Positions 13,235 through 24,639 of a stretch of DNA of 64,000 nt are shown in pieces. The translations under genes were made by a program, and so were the position numbers. Below the pieces are notes generated by a model. That model was not told the origin of the DNA. It was given only the letters and a program-made list of their open reading frames with translations, and searched no databases. Each line of letters starts with the position of its first letter. Position 1 is the stretch's first letter. Source of the DNA: Diphasiastrum complanatum (lineage: Eukaryota > Streptophyta > Lycopodiopsida > Lycopodiales > Lycopodiaceae); the NCBI GenBank assembly GCA_029204225.1, contig CM055093.1, forward strand, positions 391,001-455,000. The letters are read 5' to 3'.

Positions 13235-14283
13235 CAGTATAACCTCATAACTAACCCACTACCCTCCACTTGTAAACTATTTTCGCCTCCATCACCACCT
13301 GACTTTAATTTTTTAGATCAAGATCCACTTGATGAGACTGTGCAGCCTACTATGGGACTTTCTTCATCCCCTCTAGAAGGAAAGAGCGACATCTTCACTA
13401 GATCAAAGTCCAAGGGTTCAACACCAAGGATTCCTGATACAAAGAGTGCCACAGCCTTGGATGACTATTTGGCAAGGCCCTCAAGGAAGCTGTCCGAGAA
13501 ATCCATAGAAAAGATCAAAAGACGGTACGACAATCAAAAAGAGTCTGATGAATTCCAGAAGACCTATAAGAAAGGACAACGAGGGGGGGCAGAGAAAATA
13601 ACTAAAGAAGAATATCCAAAGCTCAACAGCCTCATGAACGCCTCACATCTATTTCCCTCCTGGAGGATTGTGATGATGCTGGATAATGATGAGCAGCTTT
13701 AGGAGTACCTAAGGGCACCAAGCTGGAAAAGGGTCGACCCCTACTATGCACCAATTAAGAGAAGAGACCCTTGGGAGAAAACAAAACCAACCGAGCGACA
13801 GATTAATTGGCCTTTTATTCCAGAAATTGACTCAAGCTCAATTGTAGTAAAGTATCGAGACGCGCTACTAAAGTTTGGATATGCCTATAGAGAAAGTGCA
13901 GATACTATAGTCCAAGAAAGTGCAAATTATTGTTTATCCATAGCCTTTCTCATGACATTGGAGTGCTACTGGGATAAGGGGCTACCACCCATAAAGCTAG
14001 ACATAAATCAACCTTTGCAATCAGAAGATGCACATCTAATGATGGTCAGGCTTTATTTCTGAGCCGCATTTACTTCCAGTTAGTACATGCAGATGATTGA
14101 GAAGTGGTATGAAAATAAGTTCATACTTGGGATAAGGTCGTACCTGGGACCTATTCTGTTGGGTGCAAAGACAAGATTCATCACACTTGAAGCCATCGGA
14201 AAGAAGGTCGGCTATGAGAAATCTCTTGATAGAAGGAAAACTGAAAAGAGCAAGCAAGAGACTCTCGGTTACGCGGGGCTATC
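13235..14283 (+). pseudogene. Long broken reading stretch of unknown family
   Basis: One plus-strand frame stays readable over about 1 kb with only a few interruptions, far more than expected by chance in this AT-rich context. The N-terminal third is Pro/Ser-rich, then Lys/Arg/Asp/Glu-rich (FTRSKSKGSTPRIPD, LSEKSIEKIKRRYDNQKES). The middle is Trp/Tyr-rich (WKRVDPYYAPIKRRDPWEK, YRESADTIVQESANYCLSIA). A later part reads MIEKWYENKFILGIRSYLGP. I do not recognise a domain. It directly abuts a gypsy RT fragment of opposite strand, so it may be a gag-like part of another retroelement; a decayed host gene is the alternative. Confidence 0.45.
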
Positions 14284-15650
14284 TTGATAAGCTGTTGCAC
14301 CCTTGAAATTTTGTCAAGAAAAACAACAACAAAGCCAATAAGTTCTTAGTTTTACGTAGGCAAACACTGATCTATGTCTCTCCAAGAACCACACATCGAA
14401 GCTGAAGCAATGCAGTGGGACCTGCAACACCATAGGGGGGAGGATAATGTTAGTTGATGCCATGCCCCGTGGTGTCGATGTAGAACCTCTCCATGCAAAA
14501 GGGCTTCTATCAAAGATGAAGTTGGGAGTCGAGTCTGAGAGCACGAGAATTGTTAGTGCTAGGCTAAAATATACAGTTGTGAGCGCCATGGTACGTCCTG
14601 AAAGATGGATAGCCATGTGGGAGCTAGCAAATTAGATTATCTCAACTTGAGTTATGTTTTTAATAAAGAGATCTCCTATTATCAAGTAAGAGGTGGAACT
14701 CAAATCATTATAGATTGGGGTTCACTCAGTTGCAAGAGGTGGACTCCAAAAAAATATGTAATTGGGTTCAACAGCTCATGGCTATAGATAGAGGCCTCCT
14801 CCACGACTTCCAAAGCATGTAATGTACTAAAATGCTGTCGCATTGTTAATTGAGGATCATTCTACTGGCATTTCCTTCCATGCTCCATCTTCATGCATTT
14901 TGTTTGGACACTGATGTATGAATGTGCTTGTTGTTGTTTTCTTCTCTTAAAAATTGGTTTGAAATTAGCGTCAGGTAGAGTGCAGGACTTGGAAATTGAT
15001 CTACTATTCCACTGATTTATGATGTTTCCTAATTTCTACTCCTTGAGGAGTTCTTGTTACAACTATTGAGTGACAATTGTAAGAAGCACTTTGTAGATTC
15101 TTTGATTCCAGTTAGAGGTTGTTGTGTTGATTCTATGATTTCAGTAGGAGTAGGTTTAGTTTAATTCCCTGTTCTTTGAGTAGAGTATATTAGGAATAAT
15201 CTATAGTTTGTAAGAACAATGAAAGAACTGAAACAGTCTGTAGAAAGTAGGAAATCAAGTTCCTGACAGATCCTATATCCAAGATGAGCTACCATTGCCA
15301 ATCAAGGATTTGAATTAGGTCATAGATGTGCCACTGACAAGCGGGACACACTGCCATTGTATTACAGAACATGACCCGTAATTGAATCCCTTGCCAAACA
15401 GATTTGTAGTCACGCTAATCCTGGCCACGCTGAAACTATGTTAGACAGAGAATAAGCGCTAACATTGAGTAGTAGATTCAGCGCTAGTATTGGCCCGTTG
15501 AGGAGTAGGTTCTGTGCAAACGGAATCTGCAAACGTTGGTGCTAGCTGCCAAGTAGAATCGTTGATACGCAGAATCGAAGTAAACATAGCTGGAGAATCA
15601 GTAAAACATTGAGATAGGTGCTTTGCACAAACACAAATCTTTCACAACAC
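14284..15650. other. Spacer, possibly the 3' continuation of the unknown element
   Basis: Short frames such as the one at 14605-14787 (+) show no family resemblance. There is no supported gene, although base composition up to about 14800 resembles the preceding reading stretch. Confidence 0.4.
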
Positions 15651-15665
15651 CTCACTCTGATACCA
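15651..15665 (-). other. Orphan copia-type primer-binding site
   Basis: The minus strand reads TGGTATCAGAGTGAG, matching the Met-tRNA primer site. An LTR would lie at higher coordinates, where an inverted TATA-like ACTATATATTC occurs at about 15758. No matching gag part is recognisable below it. Confidence 0.5.
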
Positions 15666-18600
15666 AGTAGACAATAACCAAACTCTGATTGATTCAATCA
15701 CAATAGCACATCGCAAAGCGCTTCATGACAAGACAAAGAACGATTGCTATCCAAACACTATATATTCACACTAATCATGGATGTACAAGGAAATTCACCT
15801 AAGTAGCAACTAAGGGACTAGAGAAAGACTCGCCCACTGTCTAAAAACATGAGAAAGAAGGTAGCCGTCAAAAAATGACATGTGATTGTAAGACAATAAC
15901 AAGTTAATTATTGCACTTTTCAACTCTTCAATCTTTTGTAATCAAAATCCTAAAAAAAATGAAACATTTTTTAAACTTTTATTGTAGTTGAAGTGCGATA
16001 CAATTCTATGATAAGTCAAGATAAAATTTGTACTCCAAAAACTTCTATGGAGATCTTGGACAACTTTTAATTTTCCAAGAAAATAAGATCCATAACCCTT
16101 ACATGAAATCTTATGCTCATTTTTTTTGTATTTTCCTTATGTAAAATTTAAAGATCAAATGTATGCATCCAACGATCGAAGACAATGTGGCATGTGTGGT
16201 GACCAACATGACAACTAGTTTTTTTCAATATTTTGTGTCATTTCTTGGTCATAATTATTTAATTAATGTTCTAACATGTTTGAAAAGTGTTGCAATGTAT
16301 GATGAAGGGATTTGTTACTATTTTAGGCAAGTTGCTGGCCGACTTCTACAATCCTTTGCAATCTTTTGCAAGTTGTAAAACTGGAGCAAAGTGTTTGTAG
16401 AACGATTTGAATAATGCAACTTCTTAAAGTGAAGGCTCTCATTTTTATCTCATCGAGTGAATGATTGTTGTGTGCTTTGATCTTCAACACGTTAGCCAGG
16501 TAAGGTGATGGTGTTCCTTGGGAGAAGTAGCCTTGTTTTAGTTAACACCTTTGAGCTTGTCAATGCGAAGCATTTCTCCAGCATATTTCCGTATAGAGTT
16601 GCCAAACTTCTGTAAAATAAGAAGCTTGAGCTACACCTTGAGGGTATACTCTTTCTAGACGATAAAACCATAAAGTAATACCACTGGCCACAAATAATTC
16701 ATGAAAACATTGACATTTAGAAGAATAATAAATGGAACCGACATTTGGCTTTGAAAGGTGGCTTTATAAAAAGTTTGAAGGACATTGACTTCTAGAAAGT
16801 CCACACTTATTTTGGAACGTGAGAAATTTCAGACATTGTTGAAATGCTTTGTAATTGAGATTTAATTTTCTCAACACACAAAGATTCCTTGATCTTGCTA
16901 AAATTATTCTATTAAGCTCCTATGACAAAAAGTCCTTGCCTAAATGGTTCTCCATAGTGGAAGTAAAGAATAACATGTAATTTAAATAAAGGGAGCAAAG
17001 ACTCTCTCCCTGCCAGCTATGAGTGTTCAATGACCTTTATATATGACACTCTCCCATAAACCAGATGAAGCCCTATGAAAAATGATACTCGTAGAGGTCT
17101 GCCATACAAGCAAACCGCCAACATATTTTAGAGAAAAAGGACTTTGCACCAACAATCCCCTAAAGTTAGTAAATGATTTGCCCTTTTCTCTCACAAAACA
17201 TTCTATCTCCTACTCTTACGAATGAGGCATATTTATAGGTGTTGAAGTGGCTTAGAGCCTTAGCCTAGAAGGTTCCAAAAAGTTATTTCCTTTCTCTTGT
17301 ATCTTCGGTTAGAAATTGTTCTCTCATACTTTCAGTTCAGACATAACTTCATCCTCGAGTCCCTTGGGTCGAATTAGGACAGATCTAATTGACTCTTCCT
17401 CGTTGACCGACCTAATTCCCATTGCGAATTAGGGTTTGAAAGTCAACAGTCTTTGACCATGAAGATCCATGACCGTAGAACCAATCGTTTGGCCCGATAA
17501 CCTAAAAGGATGGAAAAAATTATTGAATAAGAAATGTATAGATCGTTGCTAGTTTTACCTTTTGATAGACTTGATTGATTTTGCACTATATATAGATAGT
17601 CAAATTTTAGTACATGTGAGATGATATTTACCATACATACCTACAAGAGGGGCTAAAGTCGATATTTATGAAATGGCAAAGATTGATACACAAATTATGC
17701 CAAAATTCCGATGAAGCAACATATCTTGGAGGCCGGGAGGGGCCGAAGCATGAGAAAATATAATGATAAAAGCCTATAGACATTTTGAACTATGTAGATC
17801 TACACCCAATCAACGTAGTGGTGATTCATAGTTTAGTTTTACAATATAATAGAGTTAGTGACAAATCTTATCACATCGATTTACTTTTGTGACCACTTAT
17901 TTGCACTAGCATTACTACATAGGATGGGAATAGAGGCAATTGTAGATGCGGACGACAATTATGGGCCCGCCACCATCCAACGGTGGTTGCTTGAGATCAT
18001 TTACAAACGATCTTTCAAGCACCCACCAACCTTCTTACAATACTCAATCGCATTCGAGAATGTAGTCACAACAAAAATATTACTTGCAAATCTCAAGTGG
18101 GGAATGAGGGTCGGGCCCTGATTACATTCTCAAAGGCGGCGATTGAGTATGCCTTCTCTCCATTGTTACACCTTTGGATGACGGTGGGCCCATGATTGCG
18201 ATGGCAACTCCTGTTGGCCATACTCTTATCTTGTCATTTTGAAAATTTATGTTAAAAGATCATGTACAACTACATAGATTAGGTAAAAGAGTCTAGATAA
18301 ATAGGCTTCTAAATAAAGGTACAATATAAAGCATAATGCTCCCCAAGGTTTGAAGTTGTGGGCTCTAAGGTGTCCCTCATGTGACCAGAGCATATTTATG
18401 CTCTAGCCAAGTTTGTCATTGCTTGCAATGAAACATTGTTATTCAGGAATCTAACCAATCAACAAGCATTTTGAGGTGCATAATTAGAAAGATGTGTTAT
18501 TCTAAAGCATCCACAAGTCCATCATAGTGGGGTGTACGAGTAGAGTTGTTGACTGTAGTCGGAAAGGTGTAGGCTCGAAGAACGACCACTGTGCAGTGAC

Positions 18601-19049
18601 AGCTAAGGAGCGTAGCTCTATAAATGGTTCGGCCAGGTTGTATATCTGTTGTATATAACAATCTCTAGTCGCTTATTAAAGTTACAAAACAAAAAAAAGC
18701 AAAAGCTTCACAAGCTTCCAAAAGTGCAGGATATATTGCATTATAGGGTCAATTCCTTGAACTTTGGACTTTTTTTTTGATTTTTTTAAAGAAATGAAGA
18801 TGTTAGTGGTCAACGGTTGGCCGCCCTTGAGACTGGGTCGGTGACCCTACCCATGTAGGGTCCTAGGACATGCTCCTAAGAATTAGGGCTAGAGCTTTAG
18901 GGCCCTAAGGTTTAGGTCTAGGACCCAAGTCAAAGGTGTAGCTTGATTCTCGTTGTTTTGACTTTGGTGTAGCAAGTCGTAATGTAGACTTTGAAAAAAA
19001 GCTTTTTTATTAAAAAAAATAAAAATAATAAATATTGCATTAATTATGA
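15666..19049. other. Spacer without recognisable genes
   Basis: Short frames (for example 17858-18121 on the plus strand) have no recognised domain. A TATA-like CTATAAATG near 18620 followed by a T/A-rich leader could be the remnant of a solo LTR, but no second copy is present to test this. Confidence 0.45.
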
Positions 19050-20300
19050 AGTTTGGTGAAATACGTGTCACCTGTCACATTGAAATTTGACCTCCCTTCA
19101 CTTCCTGTCAGTGTCTCCCCCTCTGCGCTGCGTGTAGTAGGTACCTGGTACCGTTTGTGTGTTTTTCTTCTCTCGTCTCTGAGTGGCCCGTGCTGTCAGT
19201 TGAAGGGTACTCTTCTACTTCAATTTGAAGGTTGAAGCCTTGACCCTTCAACGCCCGGATTTTGTCAAAATTTTCTCCATCGTGGCTGATTTGAGAATCC
19301 AGAAATGAGAATCACGCTCTCTGACGGCTGGCGTCGCTACTGAAGGTGAATGAAGTTTTCATTTTGACGCTTGAAGAATCGAAGGCTGAAGACCCGAGGT
19401 TTCATGTTGAAGTGCTGACGGCCGACGTCCATTAACGTCAAGTGTACTGTTCGCTCTATTGGGCCGAGAGTTGAGAGGTAGAGCGAAATCGTTGAAGGCC
19501 AGCCTTCAGTGGCAGAAGGAAGTTCTTGACAGTTGGCTGGCTCCCCTTCCAAATGACGAATGCAACGGAGAAATGTCGTCCTCACTTGACGGACAGCAAA
19601 TGAAAAGCAGCCGTCATTTGACGGGCAAATCAGCCCGTCAAGCTACGGGACCGGCTGGGGGGCTGGCTCGTGTGACACATCGTAAGTAAAGTCTATGGTG
19701 AGGGGCACGGCTCCGTACGTTAATAGCACCCAAAGAATCCCGTCCTACCACCGTACGATCTCCTAGCCCTACTCAGATCTTGCCACGTGCTAAGCGTAGA
19801 AATATTAAAAAGTACACACGTGGCAGAGCCTACACGTGCTCTACATCCAATAGCGCGCGGGCAAATCATCAAGGCCCTGGGGGCAGGACAGTTGGTCGCA
19901 GCCCTTCAAATTGAAAGGCAAGCGATGGTCTCGATGACTTCAATGCGGAGCTTAGAATATTTCCATGCGTAGACTATCAGCGACGACGTGCAATCGTGCC
20001 ATTGAAGTGTGGATGCGCCCTTCAACCTCCAGGCGGCAGTGGTCGACCTCCGGTCGGATCATCGGGCCTCCCGGATGTAAGAGCCTACAGATGGGAGGCG
20101 AAGCCAACCTCCCGGAGGTCTCCCTTTTTGCCTCCTTTTTTTAATTCTCGTGGTCTATGACTTTCCGTGAGGAGGAGCTCAAACCTCCGCCGACTGGTTG
20201 CGCATCTCGGCTGCGCTATGGCTTGACTTTTGAATATAGAGCCCATTCCAGTAGGGTTCTGTTGTTTTTATGCTCTGGTTTTTGTTGCTCATTCCATCCC
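19050..20300 (+). promoter_or_regulatory. GC-rich upstream region of the WRKY gene
   Basis: Base composition changes sharply from AT-rich spacer to a GC- and CpG-rich tract that fades before the leader repeats. It contains three G-boxes, W-box-type TTGACC at 19240-19245 and TTGACT at 20223-20228, and repeated CCTCCGG/CCTCCCGG words at 20030-20125. A palindromic GGTACCTGGTACC lies at about 19140-19152. The position 1.3-2.5 kb upstream of the WRKY start codon suggests a distal promoter. W-boxes are the binding sites of WRKY proteins, so autoregulation is possible, but this is inference. Confidence 0.45.
19784..19838. promoter_or_regulatory. Cluster of three G-box/ABRE-like sites
   Basis: CACGTG occurs at 19784-19789 (in GCCACGTGC), 19817-19822 (in CACACGTGGC) and 19833-19838 (in TACACGTGCT). 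G-boxes bind plant bZIP and bHLH factors, and the ACACGTGGC form is the abscisic-acid response element core. Three within 55 bp is unusual. Confidence 0.65.
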
Positions 20301-20454
20301 AGTTTTTCTTCTTCCAGCTGCATGAATTATATGATATGGGTGGGCTGATCTGATCCTCTTATTGCTGATGTTTGGCTTTTGTTTTTGTAATTTTCTGCTG
20401 GGCAGCATCCCTGTGATTGTTGCTCTTGTGCTCTGCTCTTGTGGGCACTAGTTC

Positions 20455-21005
20455 TGTCTCATCCAAGCACAATAAGATCAACAATTTTGCATGTTTCAGC
20501 TGCTTTCATTTGTGATGTCCATCCTTTTAAGCAAAAGGAAGACCCATCTTTTACCAGTTCAGCTGCTTTCATATCAAAGCTAATTTCCATCCTTCCAAGC
20601 AGAAGGAACACCAATCTCTTGCAAGTTTCAGCTGTTTTCATTTGATCGAAGATCCGATTTCCTTCTTTCCAAGCAAAAGGTGTTGCAGCTTTCAGCTTCT
20701 TTCATTTGGTCAAAGATCTGATTTTCATCCTTCCAAGCAAGACCAATCTGTTGCAGCTTTCAGCTGCTTTCGTTTGATCAAAGATCCTTTTTCCATCCGT
20801 CCAAGCGAAAGGAAGCCCAATCTTTTTTGCAACTTTTGGCTGCTTTGATTTGATCAGAGATCGAATTTTCATCTTTCCCAGCAATAGGCAGATCAGTCTT
20901 TTGTAACTTTCAGCTGGGCTCAATCGACCAAAGATATAATTTCCATTTTCTGCAGGTTTCAGCTGTACTCAAAGATCTAATTCCCATCATTTGATCAAAG
21001 ATCCT
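20455..21005 (+). repeat. Tandem imperfect 50-77-bp repeats in the presumed WRKY leader
   Basis: About eight diverged units follow one another. Each has TTTCAGCTG(C/T)T, then TTTGATCAAAGATC or a variant, then TTTCCATCCTTCCAAGC, then AAGGAAGACCAATC, ending TTGCAG or TTGTAAC. Units start near 20495, 20549, 20627, 20691, 20757, 20834, 20908 and 20957. Most carry pyrimidine-rich stretches followed by CAG, resembling 3' splice sites. The array lies 0.6-1.2 kb upstream of the start codon. Confidence 0.8.
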
Positions 21006-21247
21006 ACGTCTTAGCTTGTTGAACTTATCATTTCAGTCCGGATTCGATCTCGTGGCTGAATCTCATGGTTTTCTGAGATACTAATATCTACATTTCCCTT
21101 TTCTCGCAACTTATATGACACTTCCTGTTTGTGATATCTGTATACCATTCTCTTCCTGTTTCTCTCAGGCTAGAGTCAAACATCTGAAAGGATAGGTGAC
21201 GTTTGGAAGAAGAGCCATCTCGTTTTCCTGTGGATCTAGCCTGCAAG

Positions 21248-21603
21248 GTAGGAATCTGAAGTATATGCATGCCACAAGCCTGTATACTGCCATTCCGAGC
21301 AGAGTTAATTGTGGTTTCTTAGAGGGGATAGAGCATTCTTTTGATGCAAATTCCCAGTAACTCTGAAGAAGCACACCTAGAAACGCAAGGTTATGATGGA
21401 AGTTCTAGGCTAGCTCTGTGTTGCAGTCGTTAGCAAAATCTTGAATCATTATAGTCTTTCCTTTGATTAGTCGGACCGGGATCTTCACGACGTTTGAGGC
21501 TCTGGTAAACAGTTTAGATGAAATGCTTCTATGAAAGGTCACCTTTCTGGTTTACTCATCTGATTCGAGATTAGTTCCCTGACTATAGAGTTCTTCTATT
21601 CAG
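21248..21603 (+). other. Candidate 5'-leader intron of the WRKY gene
   Basis: A good donor (CTGCAAG then GTAGG, intron from 21248) and a good acceptor (TTCTTCTATTCAG, ending at 21603) bracket 356 bp. The acceptor lies 21 bp before the start codon. No transcript evidence is available, and other donors upstream are possible. Confidence 0.4.
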
Positions 21604-21624
21604 AAGAACATATTCACATCAAAC

Positions 21625-23169
21625 ATGATGGCTATGCTGCAGCTTCTTCCAGAGAAAACAGAAAGGGTATATGGAGTCCAGGAGGCTGCTAAAGCAGGAC
21701 TAGAGAACACCGAGGTTCTCCTTCAGATGTTCCTGCAGCAGCATAACAAGCAGCAACCTTGCCAAGAGGTTTGCAATTCAGCAACAGTCGAAGCGATTTC
21801 CAAGTTTCGCAAAGTAATCACTCTGCTGAACAGAACAGGGCACGCCCGCTTCCGGAGAGGATCGAAGGATTCTTTCGCCCCCAACTTATCAGGACTTGAA
21901 TCTTCTTTTATTGAAGCACCCAATTTTCAGCAGATTGATCATACTTCCACCCCGGCCAAGCAGATGGGATCCTCTCCTCAAAGCACTCAGAAGCACGCGC
22001 CTTCTAGCTTCACTCCCTTGGGAAAGAGTCAATCTGACTTGGAAGCCATAGATCAATACCGCAACAAGCATCTTCATCCTCATCAGTCTGTACAGTCAGA
22101 TCATTCTTGTCGCAGTCGTGAGAATTCTATCAGCTGCACGCCACGGCTTTCAAACACCAAGTCATTTATGTCGTCTCTCAGCATGGATGGCAGTACACTA
22201 GCCAGTGACAAGCCTTCTTCGTTGTCCAAGCAGTCTCTGCCTCCAGTATGGACGTCTCACGGTGCTCCATCAGCAAAGAGAAAGTGCAGTGAAGATCTGA
22301 GCGGAAAGTGTGCAACCCTTGGAAGATGCCATTGCTCAAAGCGAAGGTAAGAGCTTACTGAACTTTCATATTTAGCTTTTTAGAAAACTGACCTATGGAG
22401 CTTTTGTGATCTAAGATGCTGTGTTGCATGGTATTATGTGATGTAGTAGAAGTGTCTGCGTGTTGATATGTTCGCATGGCTGCCCTTTAAAACACAAATC
22501 ATCGCTCACAGATCTTGCAGTTGCTCAGAAAGCATTTGCACTGATTGCTCTTCAATTGATGTCAGAAAATGAGTAGAGGTCCTATAAATCAGAGTGTGCA
22601 TTCGTGTTGATTGTTGTTCTGTTGATGGTTTTTCAGAAAACAGAAAGTAAGGAGGGTGACTAAAGTTCCTGCTATCAGTAGCAAGCTTGCTGATATACCC
22701 CCAGACGAATTTTCATGGAGAAAGTATGGCCAGAAACCCATCAAGGGTTCACCCCATCCAAGGTAGAGACCTAGTAGACTCCAGATCAGCAGCTCTGATT
22801 GGCTCATAAAATCTGTCCTTAAGTGCTCTGTAAATTGTCTCATTTTAGTTTTTTGAGTTATACATATGCTACTTCTGTTTGTCATTTAGATCTTATCAAT
22901 AAGATCTTTAACAACCAATGCTTCATTAGTGTTTCAATTATTCTCCTACCTTGAAATGTTCTTGTCTTTATATTTCCTGAACATATATATTGGCTTTGAT
23001 GATTCTCAACAGGGGCTACTACAAGTGCAGCAGCATGAGAGGTTGTCCTGCCAGGAAGCATGTGGAGAGGTCATTGGAGGATCCCTCCATGTTAATTGTT
23101 ACATATGAAGGAGAGCACAATCATAGTAATGTAATGCCCAGTAACAGTGGATCAGTGATCCATTCCTGA
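21625..23169 (+). CDS. WRKY: WRKY transcription factor, subgroup IId (three exons)
   Basis: This is a nuclear DNA-binding regulator; WRKY domains bind W-box TTGAC(C/T) promoters, and IId members bind calmodulin through the C-motif. Exons are 21625-22346, 22637-22762 and 23013-23169, joined by GT-AG introns, both phase 2, giving 1005 bp and 334 residues. Residues 58-79 carry the C-motif ([20 protein letters not shown] at its core). A Ser-rich centre includes [11 protein letters not shown] (180-190). A Cys-rich zinc-cluster region follows (C221, C229, C235, C237, then SKRRK). [20 protein letters not shown] precedes WRKYGQK at 268-274. The zinc finger is C288-X5-C294-X23-H318-X-H320. The second intron falls at the Arg codon after SPHP, the conserved WRKY position. 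The first of three close ATGs is used. The protein ends 14 residues after the finger. It looks intact, with no missing key residue. Confidence 0.97.
22347..22636 (+). other. WRKY intron 1
   Basis: This 290-bp intron runs from GTAAGAGC to TTTTTCAG. It splits the codon after SKR at the zinc-cluster/WRKY boundary (phase 2). Confidence 0.9.
22763..23012 (+). other. WRKY intron 2 (conserved position inside the WRKY domain)
   Basis: This 250-bp intron runs from GTAGAGAC to TTCTCAACAG. It interrupts the Arg codon between SPHP and GYYKC, the R-type intron site shared by most group I C-terminal, IIc, IId, IIe and III WRKY genes. Confidence 0.95.
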
Positions 23170-23560
23170 TGGCTTGTACTTAAACCAATTGGATATGGTG
23201 AACAAGTTTTGCCTTCACAGAATCTGTAATCCAAGAATAGTTTACATTTTGAGATACGGATTTCCTAGTCATGTCATTTTACCTGTATTGGGAATTGATC
23301 TACTAGAGATGCATTTTCAAGGACATGGATCATGGCAAAGAAAGAAGTATGTAATGAGATTTTGTGTTTTGAGAAATTGGGCATGGGCAAAACTCCAGTC
23401 ACTCCCAAACAATGTGATCACAAAAACTCAATGCTTACAGGATGAAGAAATTGGGCAATTTGTGCCACACTTTTATGTTATGCTGCCTCTCTCTAATCTG
23501 TAAATGTCTAAATACTAAATAAGATGAACTTTGCATATAAATGTATATGTTTCTTTGTTC
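23170..23560 (+). other. Probable 3' untranslated region of the WRKY gene
   Basis: Non-coding sequence follows the stop codon. AATAAG at about 23517 and the T/A-rich GCATATAAATGTATATG downstream resemble a plant polyadenylation region. Confidence 0.45.
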
Positions 23561-24639
23561 AATGTTGTCAATGTTGACCTATGCATCATCAATTAGACAG
23601 AACTGTTGGAGAGGGGAGGGACAAAAGCTTGTGTGGGAGTGCCTTCACATTTTTTGAGGGCCCCAACATGGTGCAAAGCACCACTTAGGCAATGGGCCCA
23701 ACAAAATGTGCAACACACTCCAGGCTTTTTACCCAGCCTAGAAATCCCAAGCGAAATTTAATTGTTTTTGGACATTTGTCATAGATGGATGGATTACTTT
23801 ATGCTTCAAAGCTCATGGACTTTTATGATCATATAATGCCCTTCATGCTCTAAAGCTTCCGTGTTTATAAAATAAGAAATACAATTTTGCTATATATATA
23901 TGGCCTAATGAATGGATCAAATTATTTTGGCCAAGTTTGTATGATTGATAAACAATTTATAATACTTGACACAAGTGCCAACTTTTTTTCCAGAGTAATT
24001 TGCAAGAAATATAACCTATGCTATGGGTTAGGGACCTTGGCATAATGAATGCAATCTAAAGGCCTTGGCCTTTGACATTTGAGTGTAGATGGTTTTGAGA
24101 TAGGTATGAATTGAGAACATGATACACAAGGTATGCAATGGTGGAGCCACCAAGCCCATCTTCAAGCTACCTAGCTTCTTGAAGTGCAAAAATAGCATTT
24201 GGATAAATGTGTAGTTTTGCTTTGTTTATTTAGGAGGCAAGATAGTACATGAGTACTTGAAAAATAAATCTACAAGCATTTTAATTCAATCTTGTATAAG
24301 TGACTAAAATATATACAAATGTACATAGAGCAATTAGTTCACATCAAAATTATTTGTAGCTCAAGAAGATTGATATTATGTTCAAAATGTGAAATGCTAC
24401 TTGCCCCTACTCATGGTAGTAAAAGACAAAAATTGGAATGTATCATAAGAAGTATCAACTAATGAGCTTTTGACTTTCTAAATGATATTTAAAATGGCCA
24501 AGCTTCGACTCGAAAGCTTGTGAGGTCTTTGGAGGGTTCGCACCCTAGGGGCACTTGCGCTGTTGGCCCCACTCCATCCAATGGTGATGAATGGGGCTAA
24601 GGGAGAAAAAGAAAAAGAAAAATAAGATAAGAAAACCCA
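23561..24639. other. Spacer downstream of the WRKY gene
   Basis: No gene or element end could be supported. Confidence 0.5.

Noticed and set aside
17858-18121. 87-residue frame
   Set aside because: No family resemblance and no context of a gene; left as spacer.
22589-22885. Minus-strand 98-residue frame across WRKY exon 2
   Set aside because: It is the antisense shadow of the conserved WRKY exon.
23174-23503. 109-residue frame just after the WRKY stop
   Set aside because: It overlaps the probable 3' untranslated region, shows no domain and is not needed for the WRKY fold, which is complete.
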